A stretch of 64,000 nt of DNA from Chloroflexota bacterium. Lineage in GTDB: Bacteria; Chloroflexota; Dehalococcoidia; Lucifugimonadales; UBA2962. The stretch covers positions 24,266-88,265 of the forward strand of contig QGNM01000003.1 in NCBI GenBank assembly GCA_003228095.2, read 5' to 3'. Both the position numbers and the translations under genes were made by a program. A model generated the notes under the pieces. It ran no database searches. It saw only the letters and a list, made by a program, of their open reading frames with translations, and was not told where the DNA came from. Positions 1 to 10,305 of the stretch are shown here, piece after piece. The first letter of the stretch is position 1, and each line of letters opens with the position of its first letter.

Positions 1-2401
1 CCGCGGTTTTTAGCGCATCAACGGCTACTTCAACATTGCGTCTAGCTTTAACCTTAGCGCTTTTGTCGTCTCCTACAGATAAATTAATCCGTCCGCAACA
101 GGACCAGTTCGGCAGTAGCACTTCATATCCGAGATGTTCCAATAATTTGATGGCTGCATGGCCAATTTCAGGATTATGGTAATTAGTGAAAGTGTCGTTA
201 AATATGGCGATAATGCCTTTGTTAGAAATGGTTTTTTGTGACCGTTTATCCGTTTTTGACTCCACCGACGATTTAAAAGTTTGAGGCGCGTATTTTGGTA
301 GCGACCGTCTACTATCTAGACCGATATTGTCTAATAACATCTTGATAGGGAATGAAGCCATCATCCAGTTAGAAATCGGGTATGTGGCAGAGCCAATAAT
401 GCCTAATTTATCTAAATTCCCAAGTATGATATCTCTGAAACTAGCACCATTTGCTTTACGATAACGTGATAGAAAATCATACTTTAGTTTAGCCATGTCA
501 ACATTTGAGGGGCATTCTGTCTTACAAGCCTTACAGCTTAAGCAGAGATCCATAATTTCCTTCATGCGGTCACTTGTCATAGCATCTGCTGGTAAATTGC
601 CTGTGATGATTGTTCTTAAAGCATTAGCTCTTCCGCGAGTGGAATGTTCTTCATCTCTTGTGGCCATGAAAGAAGGACACATTGTTCCTGAAGTCACTTT
701 CCTGCAGGCTCCTTGTCCATTACATTTTTCAATTGCTGAAGTTATGTTGCCTTCTCTTTGAAACGAAATTTCTGTTTCCGAAATTTGGGGCAATTCTAAC
801 GGAATTGTTCTGAGGTTATTGGTGATTGGTTGCGAGTTAGTTATTTTGCCGGGATTCATAATCCCTTTGGGGTCGAATATATTTTTAACTTGTTCAAATG
901 CGTTTATTATTGTTGTTCCAAACATTTTCTCAAGGAATGGACTACGTACCAATCCATCGCCATGTTCTCCACTAATAGATCCTCCATATTCCAAAACAAG
1001 GGAACTAATTTCATCAGCTATATCTTTTAATTGTTGAATCCCCACTGAATCTTTTAAATTAATTAGAGGTCTTATATGAAGGCAACCCACACTTGCATGT
1101 CCATAATAACCTGCTTTAGTACCGGAGTTTTTTAAGATTTCATCGAACCTTTTTACGAATTGAGGTAATAAATTAGGCTCTACCGCAGTATCCTCTACGA
1201 ATGGAATCGGCTTGGCATCGCCAATCACATTCATCATGAGCCCAAGTCCAGCCCTTCTCACTGCCCACACATTAGCCTGTTCAGCTTCATCTAAAATAAT
1301 TGTAGTGTGATAACTTAGTTTAGATTTAGACATTTTAATTTTGATAGTGTCTAAATGTGATATGACTTCCTGTTCAGAGTTACCAGTAAATTCAACAATT
1401 AACAATGAATTTGGATCACCATTGACAAAGCCCATCAGCTTTCTGTATTCGTTATGTTTTCTCGCTTCTTGGAGAATGATCTCACCTACATGTTCGACCG
1501 CAGCGGGATCCATTTCTAATATTTCTACGGTTGCTTCCATGGATTCGATCAAATCTTTAAAGTGAATGACTGCTAGCCCTTTGTGTTTAGGCTTATCGAC
1601 CAATTTCAACTCGACCTCAGTTATTGTTAACAATGTCCCTTCAGAACCAACCACGAATTTAGCTAGATCGATCTGATTTGAATCTATAAGTTGATCTAAG
1701 TTATATCCTGATACACGCCTCATTATTTTCGGATATCTATTTATGATTTCTTTTCGGTATTCGAGTCCAATTTGCTTTAATTGCGTTGCTATTGAATTAA
1801 CTCGATTGGAATGTCCGTTATCCCTAGCAAAATTGTCTAAGTTAATGTTATTGAGTTGTGCTATTGAGCCGTCTGAAAAAATTCCTTCTATTTGCTCAAC
1901 ATTATCTGAAGTTTTGCCCCATCTTATTGAATGTGCACCGCATGAATTGTTGCCAAGGGCTCCGCCTACATTGCCTCTGTTAGAACTACTAGGATCTGGC
2001 GCAAAAAGTAAATTATGAGGGGATAATATTTGATTCAACTCGTCGAGGATAATTCCTGGTTGAACTATCACTGTTTTTTCCTCTGGATTGAAATCTATGA
2101 TGTTTCGCATATACTTCGAAAAATCTATAATTATAGAGTTTCCGACTGTGGACCCAGCTAAACTTGTGCCTCCGCCTCTTGGCAGAATGGAAACATTGTG
2201 TTTATTTGCCAATTCAACCGTAGCAATTACGTCATCTCTTGACTTAGGTAGCACAACACCTACTGGTAATATTTGATATAAAGATGCGTCTGTACTGTAT
2301 AGATGTCGAGAAAATGAATCGAACTTCACATCCCCATCCACAACCTTTTTAAGGTCATTTGATATTTCGTGGGAATCAGAAGTAGTAGATTTATTTTTCA
2401 A
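1..2401 (-). CDS. FAD-linked oxidase fused to Fe-S/CCG domains (D-lactate/glycolate dehydrogenase-like), 3' end cut by window edge
   Basis: 800 codons are readable without a stop, and the gene runs off the left edge. The N-terminal half is a PCMH-type FAD-binding domain (glycine-rich PRGGGTSLAG near residues 75-84), followed by an FAD-oxidase C-terminal domain with a GEHGDG motif. The C-terminal half has ferredoxin-like cysteine clusters (C560/C566/C575 and C620-x2-C623-x2-C626-x3-C630, the last followed by Pro). A cysteine-rich WSCCG segment lies near residue 766. This order matches single-chain 2-hydroxyacid dehydrogenases that pass electrons from FAD to Fe-S centres and then to the respiratory chain. 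The substrate (lactate, glycolate or another 2-hydroxyacid) cannot be told from sequence. The start is TTG at 2401, directly after an in-frame TAA. It is the last gene of a long minus-strand block, 74 nt after greA. Confidence 0.85.
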   Translation of the reverse strand, partial: MKNKSTTSDSHEISNDLKKVVDGDVKFDSFSRHLYSTDASLYQILPVGVVLPKSRDDVIATVELANKHNVSILPRGGGTSLAGSTVGNSIIIDFSKYMRNIIDFNPEEKTVIVQPGIILDELNQILSPHNLLFAPDPSSSNRGNVGGALGNNSCGAHSIRWGKTSDNVEQIEGIFSDGSIAQLNNINLDNFARDNGHSNRVNSIATQLKQIGLEYRKEIINRYPKIMRRVSGYNLDQLIDSNQIDLAKFVVGSEGTLLTITEVELKLVDKPKHKGLAVIHFKDLIESMEATVEILEMDPAAVEHVGEIILQEARKHNEYRKLMGFVNGDPNSLLIVEFTGNSEQEVISHLDTIKIKMSKSKLSYHTTIILDEAEQANVWAVRRAGLGLMMNVIGDAKPIPFVEDTAVEPNLLPQFVKRFDEILKNSGTKAGYYGHASVGCLHIRPLINLKDSVGIQQLKDIADEISSLVLEYGGSISGEHGDGLVRSPFLEKMFGTTIINAFEQVKNIFDPKGIMNPGKITNSQPITNNLRTIPLELPQISETEISFQREGNITSAIEKCNGQGACRKVTSGTMCPSFMATRDEEHSTRGRANALRTIITGNLPADAMTSDRMKEIMDLCLSCKACKTECPSNVDMAKLKYDFLSRYRKANGASFRDIILGNLDKLGIIGSATYPISNWMMASFPIKMLLDNIGLDSRRSLPKYAPQTFKSSVESKTDKRSQKTISNKGIIAIFNDTFTNYHNPEIGHAAIKLLEHLGYEVLLPNWSCCGRINLSVGDDKSAKVKARRNVEVAVDALKTA

Positions 2402-2475
2402 TTACTGATCAAGGAATTCCTTGTGTTTTGTTAATAAAAAGTTTGAATACTTAATATGCAACATATTGGTAACGA

Positions 2476-3291
2476 TTAAGCAGAAACCTTCACGATTAAA
2501 AATGATTGCTTGCCTAGTGGAGTGTTAACTTCTATTTGCTGCCCAGCCACTCTCTTCATTACTGCTTTACCTACCGGAGACACATTTGAAATTTTATTTT
2601 GTAGAGGGTTTGATTCAGAAACACTCACTACTGTGTAACCTTGTTCTTTACCTGACACAAGATCTTTCAGAGTCACTTTAGCACCGATACCAACTCTAGC
2701 GTCTTTTTTGCGTTTCTTAGGGTCAATAACTACAGCATTTCGTAATTGTAATTCTATGTTAGTAATCCTTGACTCAATATGGGCTTGTTGTTCCCTAGCT
2801 GCTTCTAATGGAGCATTTTCTTTAACGTCTTTATCCTGTGCTGCTTTATGTATGTCTTCGGATATTCGAGGCCGTTCGAGTTTTAGGGTTTCAAGTTCAG
2901 AGTTAAGTTGTTTGTGGCCATCAGGAGTTAATTCAATAATTTCTTGAGACCCGTCTGAAGGTTTGTTGTTTCTAACTCGATTTTTTTTAATGCGTACATG
3001 CTGGGCCAAATTCACCTGAAGATGTCCGCTTTTTCTCATGTAAGAAAGAAATCCTCTAATAACTTGAAGTTTTTCGGCTGCTTGTGGCACAGCTCCGCCA
3101 TCAGTGATTCTTTCAGAATAACTACCAACTTCAGCTGGATCAATTTCTTTTAAAACTCTATCTGACCCATAGTATTGAACAAACCTACCGAGTTCTGTCT
3201 CGGTATGAGGTCCGTCTGTCTTAGTTCTGGGGTTATTAAGATACTTACTTATAGCTTCAATTACGGTTAAGGTCTCAAGTTGCTCTAACAT
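2476..3291 (-). CDS. greA: Transcription elongation factor GreA with an extra integrase-like N-terminal domain
   Basis: The C-terminal part (about residues 118-271) is a full GreA: a coiled-coil hairpin, then an FKBP-like domain with the usual PVGKA segment. The acidic tip that stimulates RNA cleavage by stalled polymerase is kept (D155 and E158 in KDVKEN, matching D41/E44 of E. coli GreA). Normal GreA is about 158 aa. This one carries about 115 additional N-terminal residues. That extension looks helical and resembles the SAM-like core-binding domain of tyrosine recombinases (pattern ELGRFVQYYG, then an alpha-helical FLSYMRKSGHL segment). The start ATG has a good AGGGAG site, and the 16-bp region containing it is duplicated. 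It sits 88 nt downstream of the polA part. The GreA identity is firm; the origin of the N-terminal domain is inference. Confidence 0.9.
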   Translation of the reverse strand: MLEQLETLTVIEAISKYLNNPRTKTDGPHTETELGRFVQYYGSDRVLKEIDPAEVGSYSERITDGGAVPQAAEKLQVIRGFLSYMRKSGHLQVNLAQHVRIKKNRVRNNKPSDGSQEIIELTPDGHKQLNSELETLKLERPRISEDIHKAAQDKDVKENAPLEAAREQQAHIESRITNIELQLRNAVVIDPKKRKKDARVGIGAKVTLKDLVSGKEQGYTVVSVSESNPLQNKISNVSPVGKAVMKRVAGQQIEVNTPLGKQSFLIVKVSA

Positions 3292-3292
3292 A

Positions 3293-3324
3293 ATGTTTCT
3301 CCCTAAGAATGCTTCTCCCTAAGA
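3293..3324 (-). repeat. 16-bp tandem duplication of the greA ribosome-binding region
   Basis: Two adjacent 16-nt units (3293-3308 and 3309-3324) differ at one base. On the minus strand each reads TCTTAGGGAGAA-n-CAT. The proximal copy places AGGGAG about 7 nt before the greA ATG. The distal copy repeats the Shine-Dalgarno-like sequence 16 nt upstream. Confidence 0.8.
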
Positions 3325-3379
3325 GTGAATTGGGAACTATTAAATCTTATTGGTGCATTGAATCGGTGTCAATGCGTGT

Positions 3380-5239
3380 CTAAGGCTTAGTGGGATCTAA
3401 TAGGTCCATACTGCCCCAATTCTTACCAATTTTCAATTCAACTTTTAGAGGTACGTCAAATGGAATAGCATTGGTCATATTTTCTATAATTATGGACTTT
3501 AATAAATTTAATTCTTCTAAATTAGATTCGAATATTAATTCGTCATGTACCTGTAGTATCATTTTTGATGAAATATTATTTCTGTTAATTTGATCTTGAA
3601 TTTTAATCATTGATATTTTTATCGTATCCGCAGCTGTGCCTTGGATTGGCATGTTTATAGCAGCTCTTTCTGCAGCCTGGCGAGAAATTCTGTTGTTTGA
3701 GTTAATCTCGGGGAGATACCTTCTCCTTCCCTTTAACGATTCTACATAACCTTTTTGTTGGCAGAAATTGATCGTTTCATCTATATAATCTTTAATTCCA
3801 GGATAATTGTTAAAAAAGATAGAGATAAATTCCTTCCCTTGATCAGGAGATAAGTCTGTTTGTTGGGCGATTCCGAATGGTGTTAATCCATATAGAACAC
3901 CGAAATTTAACACTTTTGCTACTCTCCTCATATCGGAGGTAACTCTAGAAACAGGGATGCCATATACTAAGGAAGATGTTGATGCATGGATATCCTCATC
4001 ATTATTAAAAGCGTTTATTAAGTTCAAATCTTGAGATAAATGCGCAAGAATTCTTAATTCGATTTGAGAATAATCAGCTGATATTAGAATTGAATATGGA
4101 TGATCTTTCGTAATGAATGCTTTTCTAACTTGCCTGCCTAACTCAGTTCGAACTGGGATGTTTTGAACATTCGGATCGTTGCTTGATACCCGGCCTGTCG
4201 AAGATCCGGTTTGACGATAACTTGTATGAACTCTACCAGTTTGCCGGTTTATAAGTTGTGGTAAAACATCAACATAAGTAGATTTTAATTTTGCGAGTTC
4301 TCTAAACTGCAAGATATTATCTATTGCTTCATAAGCCCTTGGGTCGGTATTATCTCCGTTTCCTGCAGCTAAGGTCTGTTTAATAGAATCTAATGAAGAA
4401 GCATCTGTAGAGAATCCTGTTGCCGTTTTCTTAACTGGTTTAAGCTTGAGTTCTGAAAATAAAATTTCAGATAATTGCTTTGAAGAACTAACATTAAATT
4501 CATGACCAATTAAATCATACAGAATCTTTTGTATGCTAATGATTCTGTGATTTAAATCTAAAGACATTTTTTTTAGTAATTTCAGGTCAATTGAAACCCC
4601 ATCTGATTGCATTTTTACAATCACATCTACTAATGGCATTTCAATATTGTTAAATGATTCGAGTAAGGATTCTTCTTTTAAACTACGTAATAGTTCATTG
4701 TGGAGTCTAAAGGTGAAGTCGGCATCTGCAGTAGCATATTCAGCGACTTTTAAGATTGGGGCTTGGTCAATAGTAATTTTCTTCTTCCCACTACCTATTA
4801 ATTCTTCAATAGGTGTCATTTGATGTCCGAATAAGTCAAAAACTAAGTTTTTCAACCCTACCGAACGTTTTCCGACCAAATGTGCTGCCAGCATGGTGTC
4901 GAAAAACAGATTACTTACCTGGACATCATATTTACGAAGAACAGTTAAGTCATAGCTAGCATTATGTGCAATTTTGGGTATTTTACTTAGGAATACTGGT
5001 CGAAGCTTATCTAAAACTGTATCTATTGGAATTTGATTGATCAACGTGGGTTGCCCGTCCATATTAAGAGCCAGTTTCTGTACGTGTCCTATAGGAATAT
5101 ACCAACCGCTACCAATTTTATTAGAAAAGGATATGCCAACAAGTTGAGCCTTCATTGGGTCTATAGATGACGTTTCTGTGTCAAATGCAAATGAATCAGA
5201 GGAATTTAAATCAACAATCATTGAATCTAAACCAGACAC
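3380..5239 (-). CDS. polA: DNA polymerase I, 3'-5' exonuclease and polymerase part (split polA)
   Basis: A Klenow-like protein of 619 aa. The proofreading domain is intact: ExoI DTET at residues 20-23, ExoII HNASYD, ExoIII Y-x3-D in YATADAD. The polymerase domain has motif A (SADYSQIELR), motif B (RRVAKVLNFGVLYG) and motif C (QVHDE). The 5' nuclease is encoded by the separate upstream gene. The best start inside this frame is GTG at 5239. However, the frame stays open upstream for about 26 more codons and reads like the normal Pol I linker (LNYEIVSEVSGLD). Translation or ancestry may therefore begin further up, in the 5'-nuclease gene (see the A6 junction). It fills gaps and repairs DNA with the 5' nuclease product. 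Confidence 0.93.
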   Translation of the reverse strand: MSGLDSMIVDLNSSDSFAFDTETSSIDPMKAQLVGISFSNKIGSGWYIPIGHVQKLALNMDGQPTLINQIPIDTVLDKLRPVFLSKIPKIAHNASYDLTVLRKYDVQVSNLFFDTMLAAHLVGKRSVGLKNLVFDLFGHQMTPIEELIGSGKKKITIDQAPILKVAEYATADADFTFRLHNELLRSLKEESLLESFNNIEMPLVDVIVKMQSDGVSIDLKLLKKMSLDLNHRIISIQKILYDLIGHEFNVSSSKQLSEILFSELKLKPVKKTATGFSTDASSLDSIKQTLAAGNGDNTDPRAYEAIDNILQFRELAKLKSTYVDVLPQLINRQTGRVHTSYRQTGSSTGRVSSNDPNVQNIPVRTELGRQVRKAFITKDHPYSILISADYSQIELRILAHLSQDLNLINAFNNDEDIHASTSSLVYGIPVSRVTSDMRRVAKVLNFGVLYGLTPFGIAQQTDLSPDQGKEFISIFFNNYPGIKDYIDETINFCQQKGYVESLKGRRRYLPEINSNNRISRQAAERAAINMPIQGTAADTIKISMIKIQDQINRNNISSKMILQVHDELIFESNLEELNLLKSIIIENMTNAIPFDVPLKVELKIGKNWGSMDLLDPTKP

Positions 5240-5247
5240 TTCACTAA

Positions 5248-6177
5248 CTATTTCATAGTTAAGAGAATTTGGGTGTTCACTGACTTGAATTTTTTCATCT
5301 GATTGTTTTGGGGTAATCTTTTAACTATAGAGTTAAAGTTTAAAGATCTAAGAAATTGAATTAGTTCATCGTTATCATATTGGGGAAATTCAGCTGACTC
5401 GAGATTAAGATGCACTGGTACATCTCTTCGTATCGTGGCTAGATCTTTACTTTGAAATGCGGTTGTTTTGTTTTGCAGCAACAAATTTTGAATTCTTTCT
5501 GGAGTTACCTCATTGATGTTTTCATAAATCCCCTCAATGGTTGAATATTGTTTAAGCAATTTTAATGCTGTCTTTATTCCTATTCCGGGCACGCCAGGAA
5601 TATTGTCTGATGCATCCCCCTGTAAACCTTTTATGTCTGGAACAATTTCAGGTTTTAGTCCATCATATCTTTTGGATACTTCTTCTATGTCATATGTTTT
5701 TCTGTTGAAGGCTGTGGATATATAAACCTTAGTGTTTTTTGATACCAACTGTAGAGTGTCTGAATCAACAGTAACAATGAGCGAGTCCATTCCAAAGCGT
5801 TCAGATTGACTACTTAACGTTCCAAGTACATCATCTGCTTCATAGCCTTTTGAATCATAAATAGGAATGTTGAAAACATGCATCAGTTTTTTTATTAAGT
5901 CGATTTGTTTGGGCAGATCTTCAGGTGTTGGAGGTCTATTCGCTTTGTATTGATCAAACAACTCATGCCTAAACGTAGGTTCGCGTCTATCAAAAGCAAT
6001 TGCGCAGTGACTCGGCTCAAAGTCAGAAATTATACGTAGAAAACTATTTATAAATCCATAAACCGCACCAATTGGTTCACCGGTAGATGGGAGGTTCATA
6101 GGCATCTTTATTGCATGGTAAGCCACGAATACAAGAGCATGGCCGTCAATTAATAATATTAAGGGGCGCTTTGCCAT
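5248..6177 (-). CDS. polA: 5'-3' exonuclease (flap nuclease) part of DNA polymerase I
   Basis: 309 aa carrying the FEN/Pol I 5'-nuclease domain. It has the metal-binding N-terminal LIDGHAL, AFDRREPTFR, GYEADD, TVDSD and GDASDNIPGVPG motifs, followed by the helix-hairpin-helix (GIGIKTALKLL). The protein continues to the residue context FNSIVKRLP, where normal Pol I enters the linker to the proofreading domain. It then runs for only about 20 residues of unrelated sequence before a stop at 5248. The polymerase part starts 8 nt later in the -1 frame. It could work as a free flap nuclease, or it is the first half of a frameshifted polA. It lies 88 nt downstream of the phosphohexomutase gene. Confidence 0.93.
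   Translation of the reverse strand: MAKRPLILLIDGHALVFVAYHAIKMPMNLPSTGEPIGAVYGFINSFLRIISDFEPSHCAIAFDRREPTFRHELFDQYKANRPPTPEDLPKQIDLIKKLMHVFNIPIYDSKGYEADDVLGTLSSQSERFGMDSLIVTVDSDTLQLVSKNTKVYISTAFNRKTYDIEEVSKRYDGLKPEIVPDIKGLQGDASDNIPGVPGIGIKTALKLLKQYSTIEGIYENINEVTPERIQNLLLQNKTTAFQSKDLATIRRDVPVHLNLESAEFPQYDNDELIQFLRSLNFNSIVKRLPQNNQMKKFKSVNTQILLTMK
5290..5295 (-). other. A6 tract where the two polA reading frames meet
   Basis: On the minus strand the 5'-nuclease frame reads CAG ATG AAA AAA TTC. One extra A, or a -1 slip in this run, continues directly into ATT CAA GTC ... and the conserved Pol I linker of the downstream frame. The downstream frame is closed by a TAA only a few codons before this point. 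The tract therefore sits within the short overlap where a shift must happen. It may be a sequencing error, a real mutation, or a slippage site. Confidence 0.6.
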
Positions 6178-6265
6178 TTATATCTTTTGCTCGATTTAAT
6201 TATGGTTTCATTAAAGTCATGATAATCCTAACAGTAATAGAACTAATGTGCAGATAAATTAAAAA

Positions 6266-7687
6266 TCAAATAGTAATTAATTCTTGGGCAACCTTGAGGA
6301 GAGAGTCTACTTCTTCTTGTGAACGACCTTCAGCGTATGTTCTTAATAGTGGTTCTGTTCCAGAAAATCTGATCAGCATCCATGAACCATTTTTGAGTTT
6401 AAATTTAAAGCCATCAGCTTTATTGATATCGTGCCATTCAGAGCCCATTAGTCGAATGTCTAATCTCTCAATTTTTTGAAGAATTTTTTCTCTGTCGGGA
6501 TTTTTAAACTTGATATCAATTCTTTTGTAATAATGAGGTCCAACTATGCTGAATAACCAATCTATTAATTCTCTAACGCTTTTACCAGTTTTAACCATCA
6601 TGTCCAGCATTATTAATCCGCATAATATTCCATCTCTGTCTGGCATGTGTCCCTCTATTGTAAATCCACCACTTTCCTCTCCTGCCACCAAGGCGTTATG
6701 ATGCTTGATTAGTGGGGCAATATGTTTAAAGCCGACTTTTGTTTCAATCACTGGCACGTCATATATTTTGCCCAGTCGATCAATCATACTGGTTTGAGTT
6801 AGCGATCGGATTATCGGTCCTCTTTTTTTTAGGACTTCTAATTGGTACAAACAAATTAGAGCAAATGTTTCTAATGGAGTAACAAATTCACCGTTTTCAT
6901 CCAGGATCCCAACTCTATCGGCGTCTCCGTCATTAGCAATGCCAATATCATAGTGATTATGTTTAACTGTTTCACTTAGTAACTCTAAATTTTTTCCTAC
7001 TGGCTCTGGCTGTTCAATTCCAGGAAAATCATGATCCTTGATTGAATGGATCTGTTTTACTTCGGTGCGTTTCCCAGAAAATAGTTCAGAAAAGTACCCA
7101 ATTCCTGATCCATACATTGGGTCATGAGCGATTTTAATTCCGGCAGATCCGATCTCATCTATATTCAGTAACTGGTTTAGGTGGTTTAAGTATGGTGATT
7201 TAAGATCAATTGTCTTAACTAGACCAGAAGTCACCGCATCCTCAAGAGGAAACTTTTTTATACTTGGTTCTTGTTCTAAACGTCGTATATGTGTTTCTAA
7301 TTGCTGCACTATTTTTGGGGAAGCACTACTGCCATCAGACATTTTCAATTTATAACCATTATATTTTGATGGATTGTGGCTAGCCGTGATTACTATTCCA
7401 GCAGCGGCAGAATCAGACCACACGGCGTGACTGACAACGGGAGTAGGGACAGGTCCGTTATTTAGCAACACATGTATATTATTTCCTGCAAAAACTTCGG
7501 CGACTGATTTTGCGAACACATCTGATTTTAGTCGTGTATCATACCCAATAATAACCGGTGAGATATCGGTTGGATTTTCAGTTTTTATTAAATCTGCAGT
7601 TGCTTGAGCACATATTTGGACATTACTTAAGTTAAAGTCCTCATCTATTAGGGCTCTCCATCCTTCAGTGCCAAATTTTATGTTCAT
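6266..7687 (-). CDS. Phosphoglucomutase/phosphomannomutase family protein
   Basis: 473 aa, a usual length for the alpha-D-phosphohexomutase superfamily, which interconverts hexose 1- and 6-phosphates through a phosphoserine. Family landmarks are in order: GTEGWRA at the N terminus, catalytic-serine loop TASHNPSKYNG, metal-binding loop DGDADR, sugar-binding loop GEESGGF, and phosphate-binding RFSGTEPLLR near the C terminus. The glutamate in GEESGG fits glucose or mannose phosphates, but the exact substrate is not certain. It lies 32 nt downstream of metK on the same strand, so it probably shares read-through transcription with the SAM-cycle genes although its role (sugar nucleotide supply) differs. 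Confidence 0.92.
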   Translation of the reverse strand: MNIKFGTEGWRALIDEDFNLSNVQICAQATADLIKTENPTDISPVIIGYDTRLKSDVFAKSVAEVFAGNNIHVLLNNGPVPTPVVSHAVWSDSAAAGIVITASHNPSKYNGYKLKMSDGSSASPKIVQQLETHIRRLEQEPSIKKFPLEDAVTSGLVKTIDLKSPYLNHLNQLLNIDEIGSAGIKIAHDPMYGSGIGYFSELFSGKRTEVKQIHSIKDHDFPGIEQPEPVGKNLELLSETVKHNHYDIGIANDGDADRVGILDENGEFVTPLETFALICLYQLEVLKKRGPIIRSLTQTSMIDRLGKIYDVPVIETKVGFKHIAPLIKHHNALVAGEESGGFTIEGHMPDRDGILCGLIMLDMMVKTGKSVRELIDWLFSIVGPHYYKRIDIKFKNPDREKILQKIERLDIRLMGSEWHDINKADGFKFKLKNGSWMLIRFSGTEPLLRTYAEGRSQEEVDSLLKVAQELITI

Positions 7688-7719
7688 GCTATAGGTCCGC
7701 TACGAGAAAAATTCGATAT

Positions 7720-8934
7720 TTAGTTACCAAATAGCTCTTTTTTTATTATTGCTGCTTTGTCTGTCACTTCCCATGGTAAATTTAGATCATCTCTTCCAAA
7801 GTGCCCGAATGCAGCTGTTTGTTTGTATATTGGTCTGCGCAAATTTAAATCTTTTATTATGGCTCCCGGTCTTAAATCAAAATGTTTATCAACAATGCCA
7901 ACAATTTTTTCATCATCAATGTGATTGGTTCCAAAAGTTTCGATTGCAATTGATATTGGCTTTGCAACTCCTATTGCATAAGAAACTTGAATTTCTAAGC
8001 GATCCGCAACACCGGCTGACACTAAGTTTTTTGCCACATATCGTGCTGCATAATGTGCTGATCGATCAACTTTAGTTGGATCTTTACCTGAAAAAGCACC
8101 TCCGCCGTGGCGTGCATGGCCGCCGTAGGTATCCACTAGAATTTTGCGACCAGTTAGGCCTGCATCTCCAACTGGACCGCCAATGACAAATCTGCCGGAC
8201 GGGTTCACAAGGTATTTAGTTTTTTTATCAATAAAATTATGAGGAATAATATTTAATGCAACTTGATCAATTAAGTCTTTTTCAATTGTTGATTGATCTA
8301 CATCTGGGCTATGTTGAGTACTGAGTATTACTGTATCAATCCTTTTAGGAACTCCATATTCGTACTCTACAGTTACTTGAGATTTTCCATCTGGCCTCAA
8401 GTAAGGTAGTGTTCCGTCATTTCTCAAATCAGACATTCTTTTGCACAGTTTGTGGGCAAGAGAAATTCCTAATGGCATAAGCTCCGAAGTTTCAGTGCAA
8501 GCAAACCCTACCATCATTCCTTGATCTCCTGCGCCTAGGCTATCAATGTCTGGCTGTTGATTGTTTTTACCTCGCACTTCGAGTGATTCAGTAACGCCAT
8601 CAGATATATCTCTTGACTGTTCTTTTAATGAAACACTTATGCCACATGATCGATGGTCAAAACCAAAATCCGGATTGTTGTACCCTGCATCCTTAACCGT
8701 TTGCCTAACTATAGTAGGTATATCTACATAATGGCTGGTGGAAATTTCTCCGAAAACAAAAACTAAACCTGTCGTTGTGGCAGTTTCACACGCGACTCTG
8801 GCTTCCGGGTCGTGTCTTAATATGTCATCTAAAATGGCATCAGAGATTTGATCGCACAGTTTGTCTGGATGACCTTCTGTTACCGATTCTGAAGTAAAAA
8901 GATATTTAGATGAGTTCGTTAGGCTGTAAGCCAT
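7720..8934 (-). CDS. metK: S-adenosylmethionine synthetase
   Basis: 404 aa, close to the normal size. It makes SAM from methionine and ATP. Seen are the N-terminal [15 protein letters not shown], the signature GAGDQGMM, and the P-loop-like [18 protein letters not shown]-type region (here [19 protein letters not shown]). The start ATG has a strong GGAGG at about 5 nt. The gene follows ahcY by 42 nt and is the last SAM-cycle gene of the operon that begins at the SAM-I riboswitch near 13100. This gives a direct product-feedback logic: SAM binding to the leader would reduce synthesis of the enzyme that makes it. Confidence 0.97.
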   Translation of the reverse strand: MAYSLTNSSKYLFTSESVTEGHPDKLCDQISDAILDDILRHDPEARVACETATTTGLVFVFGEISTSHYVDIPTIVRQTVKDAGYNNPDFGFDHRSCGISVSLKEQSRDISDGVTESLEVRGKNNQQPDIDSLGAGDQGMMVGFACTETSELMPLGISLAHKLCKRMSDLRNDGTLPYLRPDGKSQVTVEYEYGVPKRIDTVILSTQHSPDVDQSTIEKDLIDQVALNIIPHNFIDKKTKYLVNPSGRFVIGGPVGDAGLTGRKILVDTYGGHARHGGGAFSGKDPTKVDRSAHYAARYVAKNLVSAGVADRLEIQVSYAIGVAKPISIAIETFGTNHIDDEKIVGIVDKHFDLRPGAIIKDLNLRRPIYKQTAAFGHFGRDDLNLPWEVTDKAAIIKKELFGN

Positions 8935-8976
8935 GGTTCCTCCATATTTATTTAATTAAAAACCTGTTTTCAAGGT

Positions 8977-10257
<1,281 letters not shown>

Positions 10258-10305
10258 CTAATATTTGTGTCGTTTGGTTTTTGATTAATGCTAATAAATA
10301 ATTAT

